DNA of 64,000 nucleotides from Candidatus Cloacimonadota bacterium (GTDB taxonomy: Bacteria > Cloacimonadota > Cloacimonadia > Cloacimonadales > TCS61), in the NCBI GenBank assembly GCA_030600585.1, contig JAUVLU010000005.1, positions 26,119 through 90,118 on the forward strand. Direction: 5' to 3'. This document shows positions 8,103 through 17,440 of this stretch, piece after piece. Below the pieces are notes generated by a model that worked only from the letters and a program-made list of their open reading frames with translations, searched no databases and had not been told where the DNA came from. The position numbers were made by a program, and so were the translations under genes. Every line of letters starts with the position of its first letter. Within the stretch, counting starts at the first letter, position 1.

Positions 8103-9413
8103 TTACGAATTTTCATCTCTCAATTTCTTCCACCAGTCCAACCGCTTCTGCACCTCTTTTTCAAATCCGAATTTGGATGGGATATAATATTCTTTTTCAT
8201 CCATTTTATCGGGAAAATATTTCTGATAGCTATAAGCATTTTCTGCTTTATGATCATATTTGTAATCTTTGCCGTAATCCAGGTCTTTCATCAGTTTTGT
8301 GGGAGCATTCCGAATGTGGAGCGGAACACCGAGGTGACTTGTTTTTACGGCATCTTCAGAAGCTTTTTTGTAACCTGTGTAAAGTGCATTGCTTTTTGGT
8401 GCGGTGGCTAAGTAAACCACAAGCTGCGCCAGCGCAGTATTTGCTTCCGGCATTCCCAAAAAATGACAGGCTTCTTTAGCAGCTATTGCTTGAACCAGCG
8501 CATTGGGATCGGCAAGTCCAATATCTTCGGAAGCAAATCGCACCAAACGGCGAGCCACATAGAGCGGATCTTCTCCCGCTTCCAGCATTCGGGCAAGCCA
8601 GTATAATCCTGCTTGAGGATCACTTCCACGCAAAGATTTATGCAAGGCGGAGATCACGTTATAATGTTCTTCACGGTTTTTATCGTAGAACATTGCTTTC
8701 CGGCTGAGGATATTGGAAATAAATTCAACATCGATCTTCTTTTTGCCTTTTGAATTTATAATAATGCTTTCTAAATAATTCAATGCTTTTCGTGCATCGC
8801 CTCCGCAAAGTTCTGCAATGTAGGGAATACACTTTTCTTCAAATTCAATTTTTGCATTTATCTCTTCTAATGCACGCTCAATTATTCTTACGATATCATC
8901 ATCAGAAAGCTGATTCAATACAAAAACATTACAACGGGAAAGCAGTGCCGGAATAATTTCAAAAGAGGGATTTTCGGTTGTAGCTCCAATTAAGATGACA
9001 GCGCCTGATTCCAAATAATGAAGAAAGGCATCCTGTTGAGATTTATTGAATCTATGTATTTCATCGATGAACAAAATTGTGCTTTTATTTTGTGTTTTAA
9101 GAGTGAATTCCGCTTCCTTCATAACAATTTTTACATCTTTAATACTGGACAGCACAGCACTGAAAGAGATGAATCTGGATTTAGTTTTCTTCTCGATCAG
9201 TCGAGCGATAGTTGTCTTACCCGTTCCGGGCGGTCCCCATAAAATAAAGGAGCTGTAATTATCGTTCTCTATCATATTCCGCAGTTGAGAGCCGCCTTTC
9301 ATTATTTCATATTGTCCTATTATATCTTCAATTTTAGTAGGGCGGATCTTTTCTGCTAATGGAATATTGGTTGGTGTTTTCTCTTCTGAAAATAATGATA
9401 TTTGATCAGACAT
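8103..9413 (-). CDS. rarA: Replication-associated recombination protein A, AAA+ ATPase
   Basis: 436 residues, the usual RarA/MgsA/WRNIP1 length. Walker A is G-P-P-G-T-G-K-T (residues 60-67). Walker B is L-F-I-D-E-I-H-R-F-N-K-S-Q-Q-D. Sensor 1 is G-A-T-T-E-N-P-S-F and the Arg finger region L-L-S-R-C follows. The C-terminal half has the MgsA tetramerisation signature D-P-Q-A-G-L-Y-W-L-A-R-M-L-E-A-G-E-D-P and later H-L-G-V-P-L-H-I-R-N-A-P-T-K-L-M. It acts at stalled replication forks and associates with DNA ends and SSB. Single gene; the 5' side faces a repeat-rich gap. Confidence 0.95.
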   Translation of the reverse strand: MSDQISLFSEEKTPTNIPLAEKIRPTKIEDIIGQYEIMKGGSQLRNMIENDNYSSFILWGPPGTGKTTIARLIEKKTKSRFISFSAVLSSIKDVKIVMKEAEFTLKTQNKSTILFIDEIHRFNKSQQDAFLHYLESGAVILIGATTENPSFEIIPALLSRCNVFVLNQLSDDDIVRIIERALEEINAKIEFEEKCIPYIAELCGGDARKALNYLESIIINSKGKKKIDVEFISNILSRKAMFYDKNREEHYNVISALHKSLRGSDPQAGLYWLARMLEAGEDPLYVARRLVRFASEDIGLADPNALVQAIAAKEACHFLGMPEANTALAQLVVYLATAPKSNALYTGYKKASEDAVKTSHLGVPLHIRNAPTKLMKDLDYGKDYKYDHKAENAYSYQKYFPDKMDEKEYYIPSKFGFEKEVQKRLDWWKKLRDENS

Positions 9414-9429
9414 ATTACTCCTTTTTTTC

Positions 9430-9642
9430 TCTATCTTTCCGAAGCTTCCCCGTTGAGGAATTCTTTCAATTAAGATTCGGAAAGTTTAAACCCACAACAA
9501 AACTACTTCGCAATTCCAACCTTCCCCGCAAAGAAATTCTTAAAGCTAAGATTCAGAAAGTTTAAACTTACATAGAAACTTCAAATCCCAACCTTCCGAA
9601 TTCTCTCCATAAGAAAAAATGAAAGATAGGCTTCGGAAGGGT
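9430..9642. repeat. Decayed copies of the CTTTCCGAA palindromic repeat
   Basis: Starts with CTATCTTTCCGAAGCTTCC, almost as at 3958, and contains GATTCGGAAAG, a weaker GATTCAGAAAG, CCTTCCGAA and a closing GGCTTCGGAAGG. At least three partial units are stacked between rarA and the lipid kinase gene. No coding signal seen. Confidence 0.6.
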
Positions 9643-9645
9643 ATT

Positions 9646-10542
9646 TTAACAAATCAAATTCAGTTTTTTAGGTAACAGCTCAATAGTGAAATGAAGCGGG
9701 TTTTTTAACTCAGGCAATTCACCATCATAATAAACAGGAAGCGGCTTATTTGTTGTGATCTCTATCTTGCGGCTTTGATGAAGCACAATTTCAGGTTCTT
9801 TGAGATGTTTTCCTTTAATGGTAGAAGGCAGCAAACTAAGTATTCGTCTCCGGTTGATCTTGTTAATGAAGCAAATATCCAACAGTCCGTCATCAACACG
9901 CGCTTCCGGTGTGAGCAGAAATCCACCACCGGTTGACATTCCATTCCCAATAGAAAGAAGCAGGAACGGATCGTTCAAAGTGCAAGTATCTATTTTGATC
10001 TCAGCCTCGACCATTTTAAGCGAAATAAGTGCTTTCAATACTGCTGCCAGGTATCGCGATAATCCATTTAAATGCTTTAGTTTATTTGAAATCATGGCAA
10101 CTCTGGCGTCGAAGCCGATACCCAGAGCATTAATGAAATATCTGTCTTCAATTTTGCCAACATCAATTTTTCTCGTATTAAATTTTTGTAGAATATCCAC
10201 AGCTTTATCAATATTGGAAGGGAGATTAAAATTTACTGCAAAATCGTTCCCGCCGCCTTCCGGAAGAATACCAATATTTACTTCATCCGATTTCCCTGAA
10301 AGCATTACTCCGTTAACTATTTCATTTAGTGTACCGTCTCCACCTACGGAAATAATATTATGAAATCCTTTTTTTATCGCTTCTTGAGCAAGTTGGGTCG
10401 CATGTTTTGGTGCTTTTGTCAATTCTACTTCAAAATCGAGTTTATGTTTATTTATCGATGTTATCAATTTGTTTATTTTCTTCCCTGTTCTACCTCTGCC
10501 TGCTGTTGCATTAACAATGAAAAACCATTTTTTATCTCGCAT
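9646..10542 (-). CDS. Diacylglycerol kinase-like lipid kinase (YegS/DgkB family)
   Basis: 298 residues. The N-terminus W-F-F-I-V-N-A-T-A-G-R-G and the catalytic loop S-V-G-G-D-G-T-L-N-E-I-V-N-G (near residue 68) are typical of the DAGK catalytic domain. I-L-P-E-G-G-G-N-D-F-A lines the nucleotide site and V-D-D-G-L-L-D in the C-terminal beta-sandwich is also conserved. Such enzymes phosphorylate diacylglycerol or other lipids at the inner membrane; the exact lipid cannot be told. TGGAG eleven bases upstream supports the ATG. The gene overlaps the end of the RsmI-like gene by 11 bases, so the two are co-transcribed with the YfhO-like gene. Confidence 0.9.
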   Translation of the reverse strand: MRDKKWFFIVNATAGRGRTGKKINKLITSINKHKLDFEVELTKAPKHATQLAQEAIKKGFHNIISVGGDGTLNEIVNGVMLSGKSDEVNIGILPEGGGNDFAVNFNLPSNIDKAVDILQKFNTRKIDVGKIEDRYFINALGIGFDARVAMISNKLKHLNGLSRYLAAVLKALISLKMVEAEIKIDTCTLNDPFLLLSIGNGMSTGGGFLLTPEARVDDGLLDICFINKINRRRILSLLPSTIKGKHLKEPEIVLHQSRKIEITTNKPLPVYYDGELPELKNPLHFTIELLPKKLNLIC

Positions 10543-11239
10543 ATTTTCTCCATTTATTAATTGTGATCTTTCTTAAAATAAAAACAAATTCACCTTTTGG
10601 AAGCTCCTGTGTCATAATAGTAAGTTCTTGTAAACTTCCCCAAAATATTTTCTCATTTGGTTGTGTTAGTTTATAAGCAATTATTGCCTGTCTGTTTGGT
10701 CCCAAGATCTTTTTCATATCACCAAGCAATTGTTTGAGACGGTAAGGAGTTTCCAGGAAGATAAGATCATAATTGTTGGGAAGGCGTTTAATAGCGCGTT
10801 TGCGTTCATCTTTATTGGCTGGCAGGAATCCGTAATATAAGAATTGCTCAAGTTTAAGTCCGCTCACCATCAAGGCTGCCATTATGGATGAAGCACCGGG
10901 AATTGGAACTACATTAATTCCGCTTTGATGACAATGCCAAACCAGATTATTGCCCGGATCGGCAAAGAGCGGTGTGCCTGCATCACTTATCATAGCTGCA
11001 GTTTCACCATCCAGAGCAAGTCTATTTAGAATTACTTGAGTTTGTTCTGCTTCGTTATGTTCATTCAAGAGTTCCAGCGGCTTATTAATATCATAACCCT
11101 TCAGCAGTCTGCTTCCTACTTTGAATTCCTCGCAGATCACAAAATCCACCTCTTTAAGAATTTTAAGTGCTCTTAAAGTAATATCGTCAGGATTTCCAAT
11201 ATGCGTTGCAACAACATATAATTTATTCTTTGAAGACAT
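10532..11239 (-). CDS. rsmI: 16S rRNA (cytidine-2'-O)-methyltransferase RsmI-like
   Basis: 235 residues from ATG 11239. Tetrapyrrole-methylase fold: L-Y-V-V-A-T-H-I-G-N-P-D-D-I-T-L-R-A, then V-I-C-E-E, then N-E-H-N-E, then M-I-S-D-A-G-T-P-L-F-A-D-P-G, then P-G-A-S-S-I-M-A-A-L. These are the SAM-binding and RsmI-type blocks. RsmI methylates the ribose of C1402 in 16S rRNA. The family normally shows P-T-P-I-G-N-L at the first block and here it reads A-T-H-I-G-N-P, so this is a somewhat divergent member. An upstream in-frame start would add 16 residues, but AGGGGAAG directly upstream supports 11239. The start lies inside the 3' end of the YfhO-like gene (17-base overlap). Confidence 0.82.
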   Translation of the reverse strand: MSSKNKLYVVATHIGNPDDITLRALKILKEVDFVICEEFKVGSRLLKGYDINKPLELLNEHNEAEQTQVILNRLALDGETAAMISDAGTPLFADPGNNLVWHCHQSGINVVPIPGASSIMAALMVSGLKLEQFLYYGFLPANKDERKRAIKRLPNNYDLIFLETPYRLKQLLGDMKKILGPNRQAIIAYKLTQPNEKIFWGSLQELTIMTQELPKGEFVFILRKITINKWRKYAR

Positions 11240-13634
11240 ATACGATCTTCCCCTGATAATTTGAGCGAATATATTTGTATACCCCAATTAGGAAGATCAA
11301 TATTGCCAGGATCAACCCGATAAGGCTGAGTTTAAGGCTTAATAAATATGTTTTAGATTCAAATTTTATTTCCAGAACATGTTCACCTTTTGGCACAACT
11401 ACTCCGCGCAGGATATAATTAGTTGCAAATATTTCTGTCTCTTCTCCATCGATATATGCTTTCCAGCCGGCAGGATAATAAATTTCGCTTATCGTAAGGA
11501 AAGAAGTTGTGTCTGTGGTTACATTGAATTTAAGATCATGGAGAGCAAATTCTGCAGGAGTGACAGAACATTCTGTCGGAGTATAAGTTGCAGGAATATC
11601 TTTTTCGACAATAGCAGTTTGTGCAGGTGAGAATTCAGGGTCATTCAGTTTTTTCCAGATCGCTTTATTATTTGTTATTAACTCTGTGTTATTCACGAAC
11701 CAGGCTCGCGGCAGATAAGTTTTATTCCAATATACTGTTTGTTTTTGCTTTCTATCATAATATACGTATTCCAGATTATCCAACGGCAGTTTTTGTGTGA
11801 AGATCACATATTTTACATTAAGCATATTCACAATATTCCAGTTGATAGGAATCCTGTTGAGGAACTCCGCATTCAGGCAATGCTCAATAATATCCTGGTA
11901 TCTCTTCAATTTTGCGCCATGATATCCGCCGATAGTTTGATGATAATATGCCCATCTGTTCTGACCAAATTCTCTGGCAAGCGGATATATCCTATAATTT
12001 TCTGTATCCTGTAAAAGGAATCTATCAGCATTAGTTTCATTATATTGTTTCTCAATATTTTGCTGTGGAGTTACATTTTGCAGGAATCTACTGTCAATGA
12101 GGAGAAGGTCGGTAATCACAAGAATTGCAATAAGAATTAAAAACGGATATTTTCCAATTTTTTTTCTTCCGGCTAACAGGATCAATCCGATGCTTGCCAG
12201 CAGGAAGAGTCCTGTTTGAAGTCCATCATTAACCAGTTTTTCTGATCTAAGAACTTTAAGCTGTTTTATTTGTGCAGGATTATATTTGGAAGAATCTCCC
12301 GAATGCTGCAATCCAAGATGTTCCAATGAACTGCTGAAGGCGAGGAAAATAATAAAAAGTACAAATACTGTTATGAGTATCTTCTGGAAGAGATCGAAGA
12401 ATTTCTTATCATCTTCTTTTATTTTTTGAATAATGGTTTTTATACCGAACCCCGCCAGTATTACTGTGCAGAATTGCAGGAGAACAAGTATCATTGCCGG
12501 CACCCTGAATTTATTGAATCCCGGCAAATACTCCAACAGGAAATTAGAAAGGAATGGCAAGTGTCTTCCAAAAGAAAGAAAAAGTGTGAATATGGAAACA
12601 CTGAATAATATTTTCACCATTCTGTTTTTATTATAAAATATTGCGATAAGTGCGAATAGAAAAATGATAATTCCCATGTACATTGAAGTTTGTGTGAATG
12701 GCATCCAGCCCCAGTAAAATGGAGAAACTCCACCAAAGAAACTTGGGTTTACAAAGGTTAATATTTCCAATGGGTGGAACGACCAACTGGTCGCATAACT
12801 TTTACTCAACCCGCTTGAGCCGCCGCGGATAGTGTATTCCCCGTATTCATAAGTAGAAAAATATGGTTGAGCAATTGCCATGAATGCAATAAAAAATGCC
12901 AGTAAAAGCAGGGCAGAAAATATCAAGTGTGATCTTAATTCTTTATCTTTTACAGCCCAGATCATTTGTGCGATCCAGTAAATTCCGATCATTAAAAAAG
13001 TGTAATAGGAAATCTGCGGGTGATTAGCTCTAAGCTGTACTATCAAAAGAATTGCAGTTGCACCCAATGCAAGCAGACTACGCCGCTGTTTTAAATAATG
13101 AACTGCAAACATTATCCATGGAATATATACAACCGCTTTGAATTTTGTGTTATGCCCGATCTCTAAGAGTCCTAAAAAATGACATGATAGCGGTAAGGCA
13201 ATAGCACTGATGAAGGCGATGATCGGATCGAATTTAAGATGGATCATGAATAGGTAAACACCCAGAGCCATAATGAATAACATCAATATTCGCCAGTTCA
13301 TTACTCTGTTTGTAAGTTTATATATCTTGCTTACAAATGGATATTTTGTGCCGAATGAAATTAAATAACCCGGCATTCCAGAAAAGACATTACTGTTCCA
13401 AAGTGCCTGATCTTTGTTGTTTTCATTATATTCTATCATACATTGAGCAGATGAACGCCATTGGATCGTATCACTTGCCGGAGGTTCGTAATTTAAAAAG
13501 GCGATCTTGAAAAAAAATACAGATAGAATAATGAACAATAAACTAATAAAAATCACATGCTTATATTTTCCCTCAAGTATCTTTTCCAAAATTCCAATTT
13601 GCTCTATTGATTTTTGTTTTTTCTTTTTTGCCAT
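11223..13634 (-). CDS. YfhO-family large membrane protein
   Basis: 803 residues. After a short basic N-terminus there is one membrane span (about residues 28-50) and an extracytoplasmic loop with P-P-A-S-D-T-I-Q-W. There are about ten further spans to residue 500, then a soluble C-terminal region and a final span near residue 775. Features of YfhO are the motif W-N-S-N-V-F-S-G-M-P-G-Y near residue 80 and the C-terminal block Y-Y-P-A-G-W-K-A-Y-I-D-G-E-E. YfhO members have a GT-C-type fold and in Firmicutes are linked to lipoteichoic acid glycosylation, so a lipid-linked sugar transferase role is likely here. Substrate unknown. First gene of a three-gene transcript with rsmI and the lipid kinase. 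Confidence 0.85.
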   Translation of the reverse strand: MAKKKKQKSIEQIGILEKILEGKYKHVIFISLLFIILSVFFFKIAFLNYEPPASDTIQWRSSAQCMIEYNENNKDQALWNSNVFSGMPGYLISFGTKYPFVSKIYKLTNRVMNWRILMLFIMALGVYLFMIHLKFDPIIAFISAIALPLSCHFLGLLEIGHNTKFKAVVYIPWIMFAVHYLKQRRSLLALGATAILLIVQLRANHPQISYYTFLMIGIYWIAQMIWAVKDKELRSHLIFSALLLLAFFIAFMAIAQPYFSTYEYGEYTIRGGSSGLSKSYATSWSFHPLEILTFVNPSFFGGVSPFYWGWMPFTQTSMYMGIIIFLFALIAIFYNKNRMVKILFSVSIFTLFLSFGRHLPFLSNFLLEYLPGFNKFRVPAMILVLLQFCTVILAGFGIKTIIQKIKEDDKKFFDLFQKILITVFVLFIIFLAFSSSLEHLGLQHSGDSSKYNPAQIKQLKVLRSEKLVNDGLQTGLFLLASIGLILLAGRKKIGKYPFLILIAILVITDLLLIDSRFLQNVTPQQNIEKQYNETNADRFLLQDTENYRIYPLAREFGQNRWAYYHQTIGGYHGAKLKRYQDIIEHCLNAEFLNRIPINWNIVNMLNVKYVIFTQKLPLDNLEYVYYDRKQKQTVYWNKTYLPRAWFVNNTELITNNKAIWKKLNDPEFSPAQTAIVEKDIPATYTPTECSVTPAEFALHDLKFNVTTDTTSFLTISEIYYPAGWKAYIDGEETEIFATNYILRGVVVPKGEHVLEIKFESKTYLLSLKLSLIGLILAILIFLIGVYKYIRSNYQGKIVYVFKE

Positions 13635-13825
13635 AATATTTCCTCAATTATTTAATAAATTTTCAAGTAATACATCATCACTGATAATATTACTTTCCTG
13701 AAATTTATTGTAGTTGAATTGAAGTCAAATAAAAAAGTTATTATCTTTTCTATTTGAAAGGTACGTCGAGTAGGAAAGAGGCTTAAAAAAAGGTTTCGAG
13801 TCGTTGTTTCTTATGACAACATGCC

Positions 13826-14051
13826 CGTCACTCTGAGGAATCTCCTTGCCCTTGTGGAATTGTGCATCGCACACCTGTTTCACAGGATTCCACGGGGCTT
13901 GCTGTTACTCTTAACGAAGAGTTAGGGTAATATATAATTGATTTATATCGTCTATTCTTCCTATGGAGAGCAGCGCCTGCCCCGCTGAATAGCCTGGGGT
14001 GCAAGATTCGACCCATCTACGCACTGCTACGACGTGGCAGGGAGAATGACG
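13826..14051. mobile_element. MITE-like element with CGTCAYTCT/AGAATGACG ends
   Basis: 226 bp, no convincing coding region. The ends are CGTCACTCT and AGAATGACG, an imperfect terminal inverted repeat. Inside are GTGGAAT...ATTCCAC (7-bp arms) with a nested CCTGT-TTC-ACAGG hairpin, then a GC-richer stretch unlike the surroundings. It fills most of the 430-base gap between the YfhO-like gene and the T9SS fragment. Probably non-autonomous. Confidence 0.6.
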
Positions 14052-14064
14052 CATAACTGCAACA

Positions 14065-15756
14065 TCATTTCAAAAGCAAACATTTTCTTATTGCTTTTTC
14101 TTTTCCATTCACTTTTAGCTTATAGAAATAAACACCGGAACCGACTTTTTTCCCGAACGAATCTTTGCCATTCCAGATAATATTGTGCGTTCCTTTTTCA
14201 AATTCATCATTAATAAGAATTTTAACTTTTTGTCCTTTGATGTTGTAAATTGAAAGATCAATTTTGCTTGCTTCAGGAATAGAAAAAGATATCGTAGTTT
14301 CTGGGTTGAAGGGATTTGGGAAATTGCTAAAATTGAGTTTGTTGGAGATTATATCTTCATTTAGCTGGTTTCGATATCTGCCTTTAGATACAAATATATA
14401 ATCAATCTTATCGCTTAGGATCGTTGGAGAATCAAAAGTGACTTCAAAACCTCCATTTTCTCCAAATTCAAAATAATCCTCATCTTCAAATAAAATCAGG
14501 GAACGAACATCTGAACCATTCTTTAAAGAATTTGCAGAAATAATTGAACAACTTTGAATATCTAAATTGTTGCTATTTCGACCTTGGTCCATCACAAAAG
14601 CAATTCCATGAACTTCAATATCTTCGGATGATTTGATGATAATATTACCAAAACCTTGAGTTATTAAATATTCAGGTATTTGAGAATACGATATATTTAG
14701 ATTTTCATAAATACCCACAACATCAAAAACATAAGTTGAATCACGATAATTATTATCTCCTATTGCAATATTACCTTTGTCACCCAAAGCTCTGCTATTA
14801 TATTTCATACAAGTTAACTTTAAAAAAACTTCATCATTCTGAGGAAGAGTATATTCATCAAGAGAAATAATTATTGAATCATTTGCAGGTATAACAAATA
14901 TGCTATCCCTTCCTGTTTCTATATGTATTTCTCTTCGTAAATCATACGAAAAAATTTTACCCTGTCCTGTTACACCGATAGTTTCATTCTCAGGATGACA
15001 AACAGCAATTAATCCTGTATAATCAAAGTAATTTATATTATCCTGATTTTCTAAAACCTTGAATGAGAGATCATTATGATTTATTTTATTTTTTAAAAGC
15101 TTATATTCCCGAGTATCTTCGCTTTGATTTTCAGCAAGTGAAACCAGGTTGTTTTCCAGCTCTCCTTTGCTGTATAAAGTGGGGCAACCTCCTCCACCAT
15201 TATATTCTGAAACACAAAAAAAAGGATCACAATTAGGACCATACCAATAACTTTTTTTTATCAATCCATCAAAACTAACAGGATTATTTACATAAAACAA
15301 ATGACCGATATTTATCCACAAAGTAAGATTTCCAGATAATCCCCACCCTATACACTGATCAACTGTAGGCATCATAACACTAATAGTACCATTGGTGTTA
15401 AATGAAACGTAGTTATTTAGATTATAACTATTATCATTTTCATCTTTCAAAGAAACATTGAAATTATTATTACCGTTATTAATTGATATACTTCCATTAT
15501 AAGGTAACCGAAGTTTAAGAACATGGTTCTTACCATAATAAACACCACCAGAATATACTCCATAGTAAGTAGCGTAAAACATATCTCTATTAATATCTTC
15601 AGGAAGGAAAATTGGAAATGGTGGATAATCACCGTAATCAAAAGGTTCTGTAATTACCTTGTCACTCGTATCATAATCATCGATTGTGATTACAATATCA
15701 TCTAATGTAACATCGGATAGTATTATTCTTTTTACAAAACTTTTTGCCAGGATATA
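14065..15756 (-). pseudogene. C-terminal half of a secreted beta-helix protein with T9SS domain, no start of its own
   Basis: The open frame runs from the stop at 15757-15759 to a TAA at 14065. Its first ATG is at 15582 (505 residues), but coding-like sequence (L-D-D-I-V-I-T-I-D-D-Y-D, later D-Y-G-D-Y-P-P-F-P-I) continues upstream of it for 58 codons in the same frame. No signal peptide and no upstream ribosome binding site can be found. The C-terminus is a complete T9SS sorting domain: N-F-P-N-P-F-N-P-E-T-T-I-S-F, K-G-Q-K-V-K-I-L, S-G-V-Y-F-Y-K-L-K, ending C-L-L-L-K. The 557-residue gene just upstream has the signal peptide but no sorting domain and is in the same frame. The two most likely were one gene of about 1121 codons, now split by a nonsense codon. 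Alternatively, two fragments were fused here. Confidence 0.7.
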
Positions 15757-17430
15757 TTAACTATAGTCTGCAATACATAAATCTACTACTTTATTATTCC
15801 AATCTCCAATAATATTGTTATTCTGTTCTATAGTTACTTGTATCTGTGTACTTTGATTATGATATGTCAAATAAACTATTGTAAGTTCTTTCTGGGTATT
15901 TCCTGTTAGGGGGTCATTGTTGGTGTAGAAATATGCATCATATTGATCTCTGGAAGGTTCATTTATATTGAGATGATTCCACTGTGCTAATACGGTTTTA
16001 ATCCCACCAGAATCCCATCGGTCTTTTGCTGGATTATTACAGTTTGTCGTTCCCGGTTCACCATTTGTAGGATGATATGGCCATTGGTATTCCGGAATAA
16101 AATCCGGTCTTGTGTCTTTATAATATGAAATGTCTTCCCAATACATATCACTATGAACTCCATTACCCCAATAACCTTCATTTGGGTGTAACCAATCAAA
16201 GCAATGAATATTTGCTTTGTAATGTCCTTCACCGTGCATAGACCAAGGCCATGTAATTGAAAAATCAGTATAATAAAAACGACAATTTACTATTATTTGA
16301 TCATCGTTATCATTGTTTGGATATAATGGATTTAAATCCCAGTCAGCTATTTTAGGTGCTCTATTCCTGAATATTAGATTGTTAATCCCATTTTCTCCAT
16401 GAGCTTTATCAAACTGTATAAATTCAGCAATATTTCCTTCGACGAGATTAAACTCTGGTGGATCGGCATTAGTGCCAGAAGCACCATGAAAACAAATATC
16501 AGTAGGTTCATAATTTGTTGACCCTTGGGAATCATTTTCTCGTGAATAATTGTAACCCAAGACATTATGATAAGCGTGATTACCAAATATCATTGAGTGT
16601 CTTAATTTTCTGAAAACATTGTTTTCAATTAAACAATGATGTGAATCATTACCTATTACAACGCCATATCCATTACCTCCACTAGTTCTATGAATAGATT
16701 CATTTATGTAACATTCCCTGACTTCTATATGATTATTGCCTGAACCTATTGAGATATGGTGTCTTTCTGAATAATTACTTTGAATACCATTGATCCAACA
16801 ATGATCTGAATAAGAAAATACGAAATATCTTCCTCCAATATACTCATCACCTGTGAATGGTCTAGTTTCAATCCATTGAGATGAATGTGTTATTTTGAAA
16901 TCTTCAAATCCTATATTTGATGATGAATATATTTTGAAGCTATCATCATATTCCCAACCTGCTGCTGTTGGGATACCCTCAACTTCATATTTAATATAAT
17001 CATATCTAAAAAGCAAAGTCGTCTCTTCCGCACCTGCCCCTTTGAATACTACATTATTACGGTTGATTTCTATGGTCTCATCAAATTCATAAACACCTGG
17101 TGGAAAGTAGAAGAGGATATTTGATTGATTGAAATCTGAATTATCTGGATCTATAATATAGAGAATTTTCTGCGTTAATGTGTTTCCCTGTATTATTGGG
17201 TCTTCCAAATCTTGAGTAACATCAATAAATTTATCAATTTCCAATCCACCATCTGCTTGTAGTTGCTTTAGACAACCTGCATTTTGCCATGGTAAAACCA
17301 TTTCAGTTGGATTCCACCATGCTTCCTCTAAATCTGGTAACCTATCACTTGGAATATGTGTTCCAATTTGAGCAAATAAACTTGCCGTGTAAATTATAAC
17401 TACCAATAAAACTAAAATATTCGTTTTCAT
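15757..17430 (-). CDS. Secreted right-handed beta-helix (pectate-lyase-like) protein, N-terminal half
   Basis: 557 residues. Signal peptide at residues 1-20 (K-T-N-I-L-V-L-L-V-V, ending A-Q-I-G). The block S-N-I-L-F-Y-F-P-P-G-V-Y-E-F-D-E-T-I with N-R-N-N-V-V-F-K-G-A-G near residue 130 is the usual entry into a pectin-lyase-type beta-helix. The coils then carry stacked N-x-I and H-H-I/H-H-C-L-I-E-N-N patterns (G-S-G-N-N-H-I-E-V-R-E-C-Y-I-N). It ends at I-A-D-Y-S with TAA, yet the frame stays open beyond that stop into the T9SS-bearing half. As it stands, the product would reach the periplasm but lack the sorting domain. No catalytic residues for a polysaccharide lyase can be assigned by eye. 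Third and only near-complete copy in the array; the two others are 5' stubs. Confidence 0.75.
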   Translation of the reverse strand: MKTNILVLLVVIIYTASLFAQIGTHIPSDRLPDLEEAWWNPTEMVLPWQNAGCLKQLQADGGLEIDKFIDVTQDLEDPIIQGNTLTQKILYIIDPDNSDFNQSNILFYFPPGVYEFDETIEINRNNVVFKGAGAEETTLLFRYDYIKYEVEGIPTAAGWEYDDSFKIYSSSNIGFEDFKITHSSQWIETRPFTGDEYIGGRYFVFSYSDHCWINGIQSNYSERHHISIGSGNNHIEVRECYINESIHRTSGGNGYGVVIGNDSHHCLIENNVFRKLRHSMIFGNHAYHNVLGYNYSRENDSQGSTNYEPTDICFHGASGTNADPPEFNLVEGNIAEFIQFDKAHGENGINNLIFRNRAPKIADWDLNPLYPNNDNDDQIIVNCRFYYTDFSITWPWSMHGEGHYKANIHCFDWLHPNEGYWGNGVHSDMYWEDISYYKDTRPDFIPEYQWPYHPTNGEPGTTNCNNPAKDRWDSGGIKTVLAQWNHLNINEPSRDQYDAYFYTNNDPLTGNTQKELTIVYLTYHNQSTQIQVTIEQNNNIIGDWNNKVVDLCIADYS

Positions 17431-17440
17431 TTTTTTCTCC

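Noticed and set aside
13828..14016. Open frame of 62 codons on the minus strand
   Set aside because: It lies wholly within the MITE-like element, its start has no ribosome binding site, and its composition follows the palindromes.
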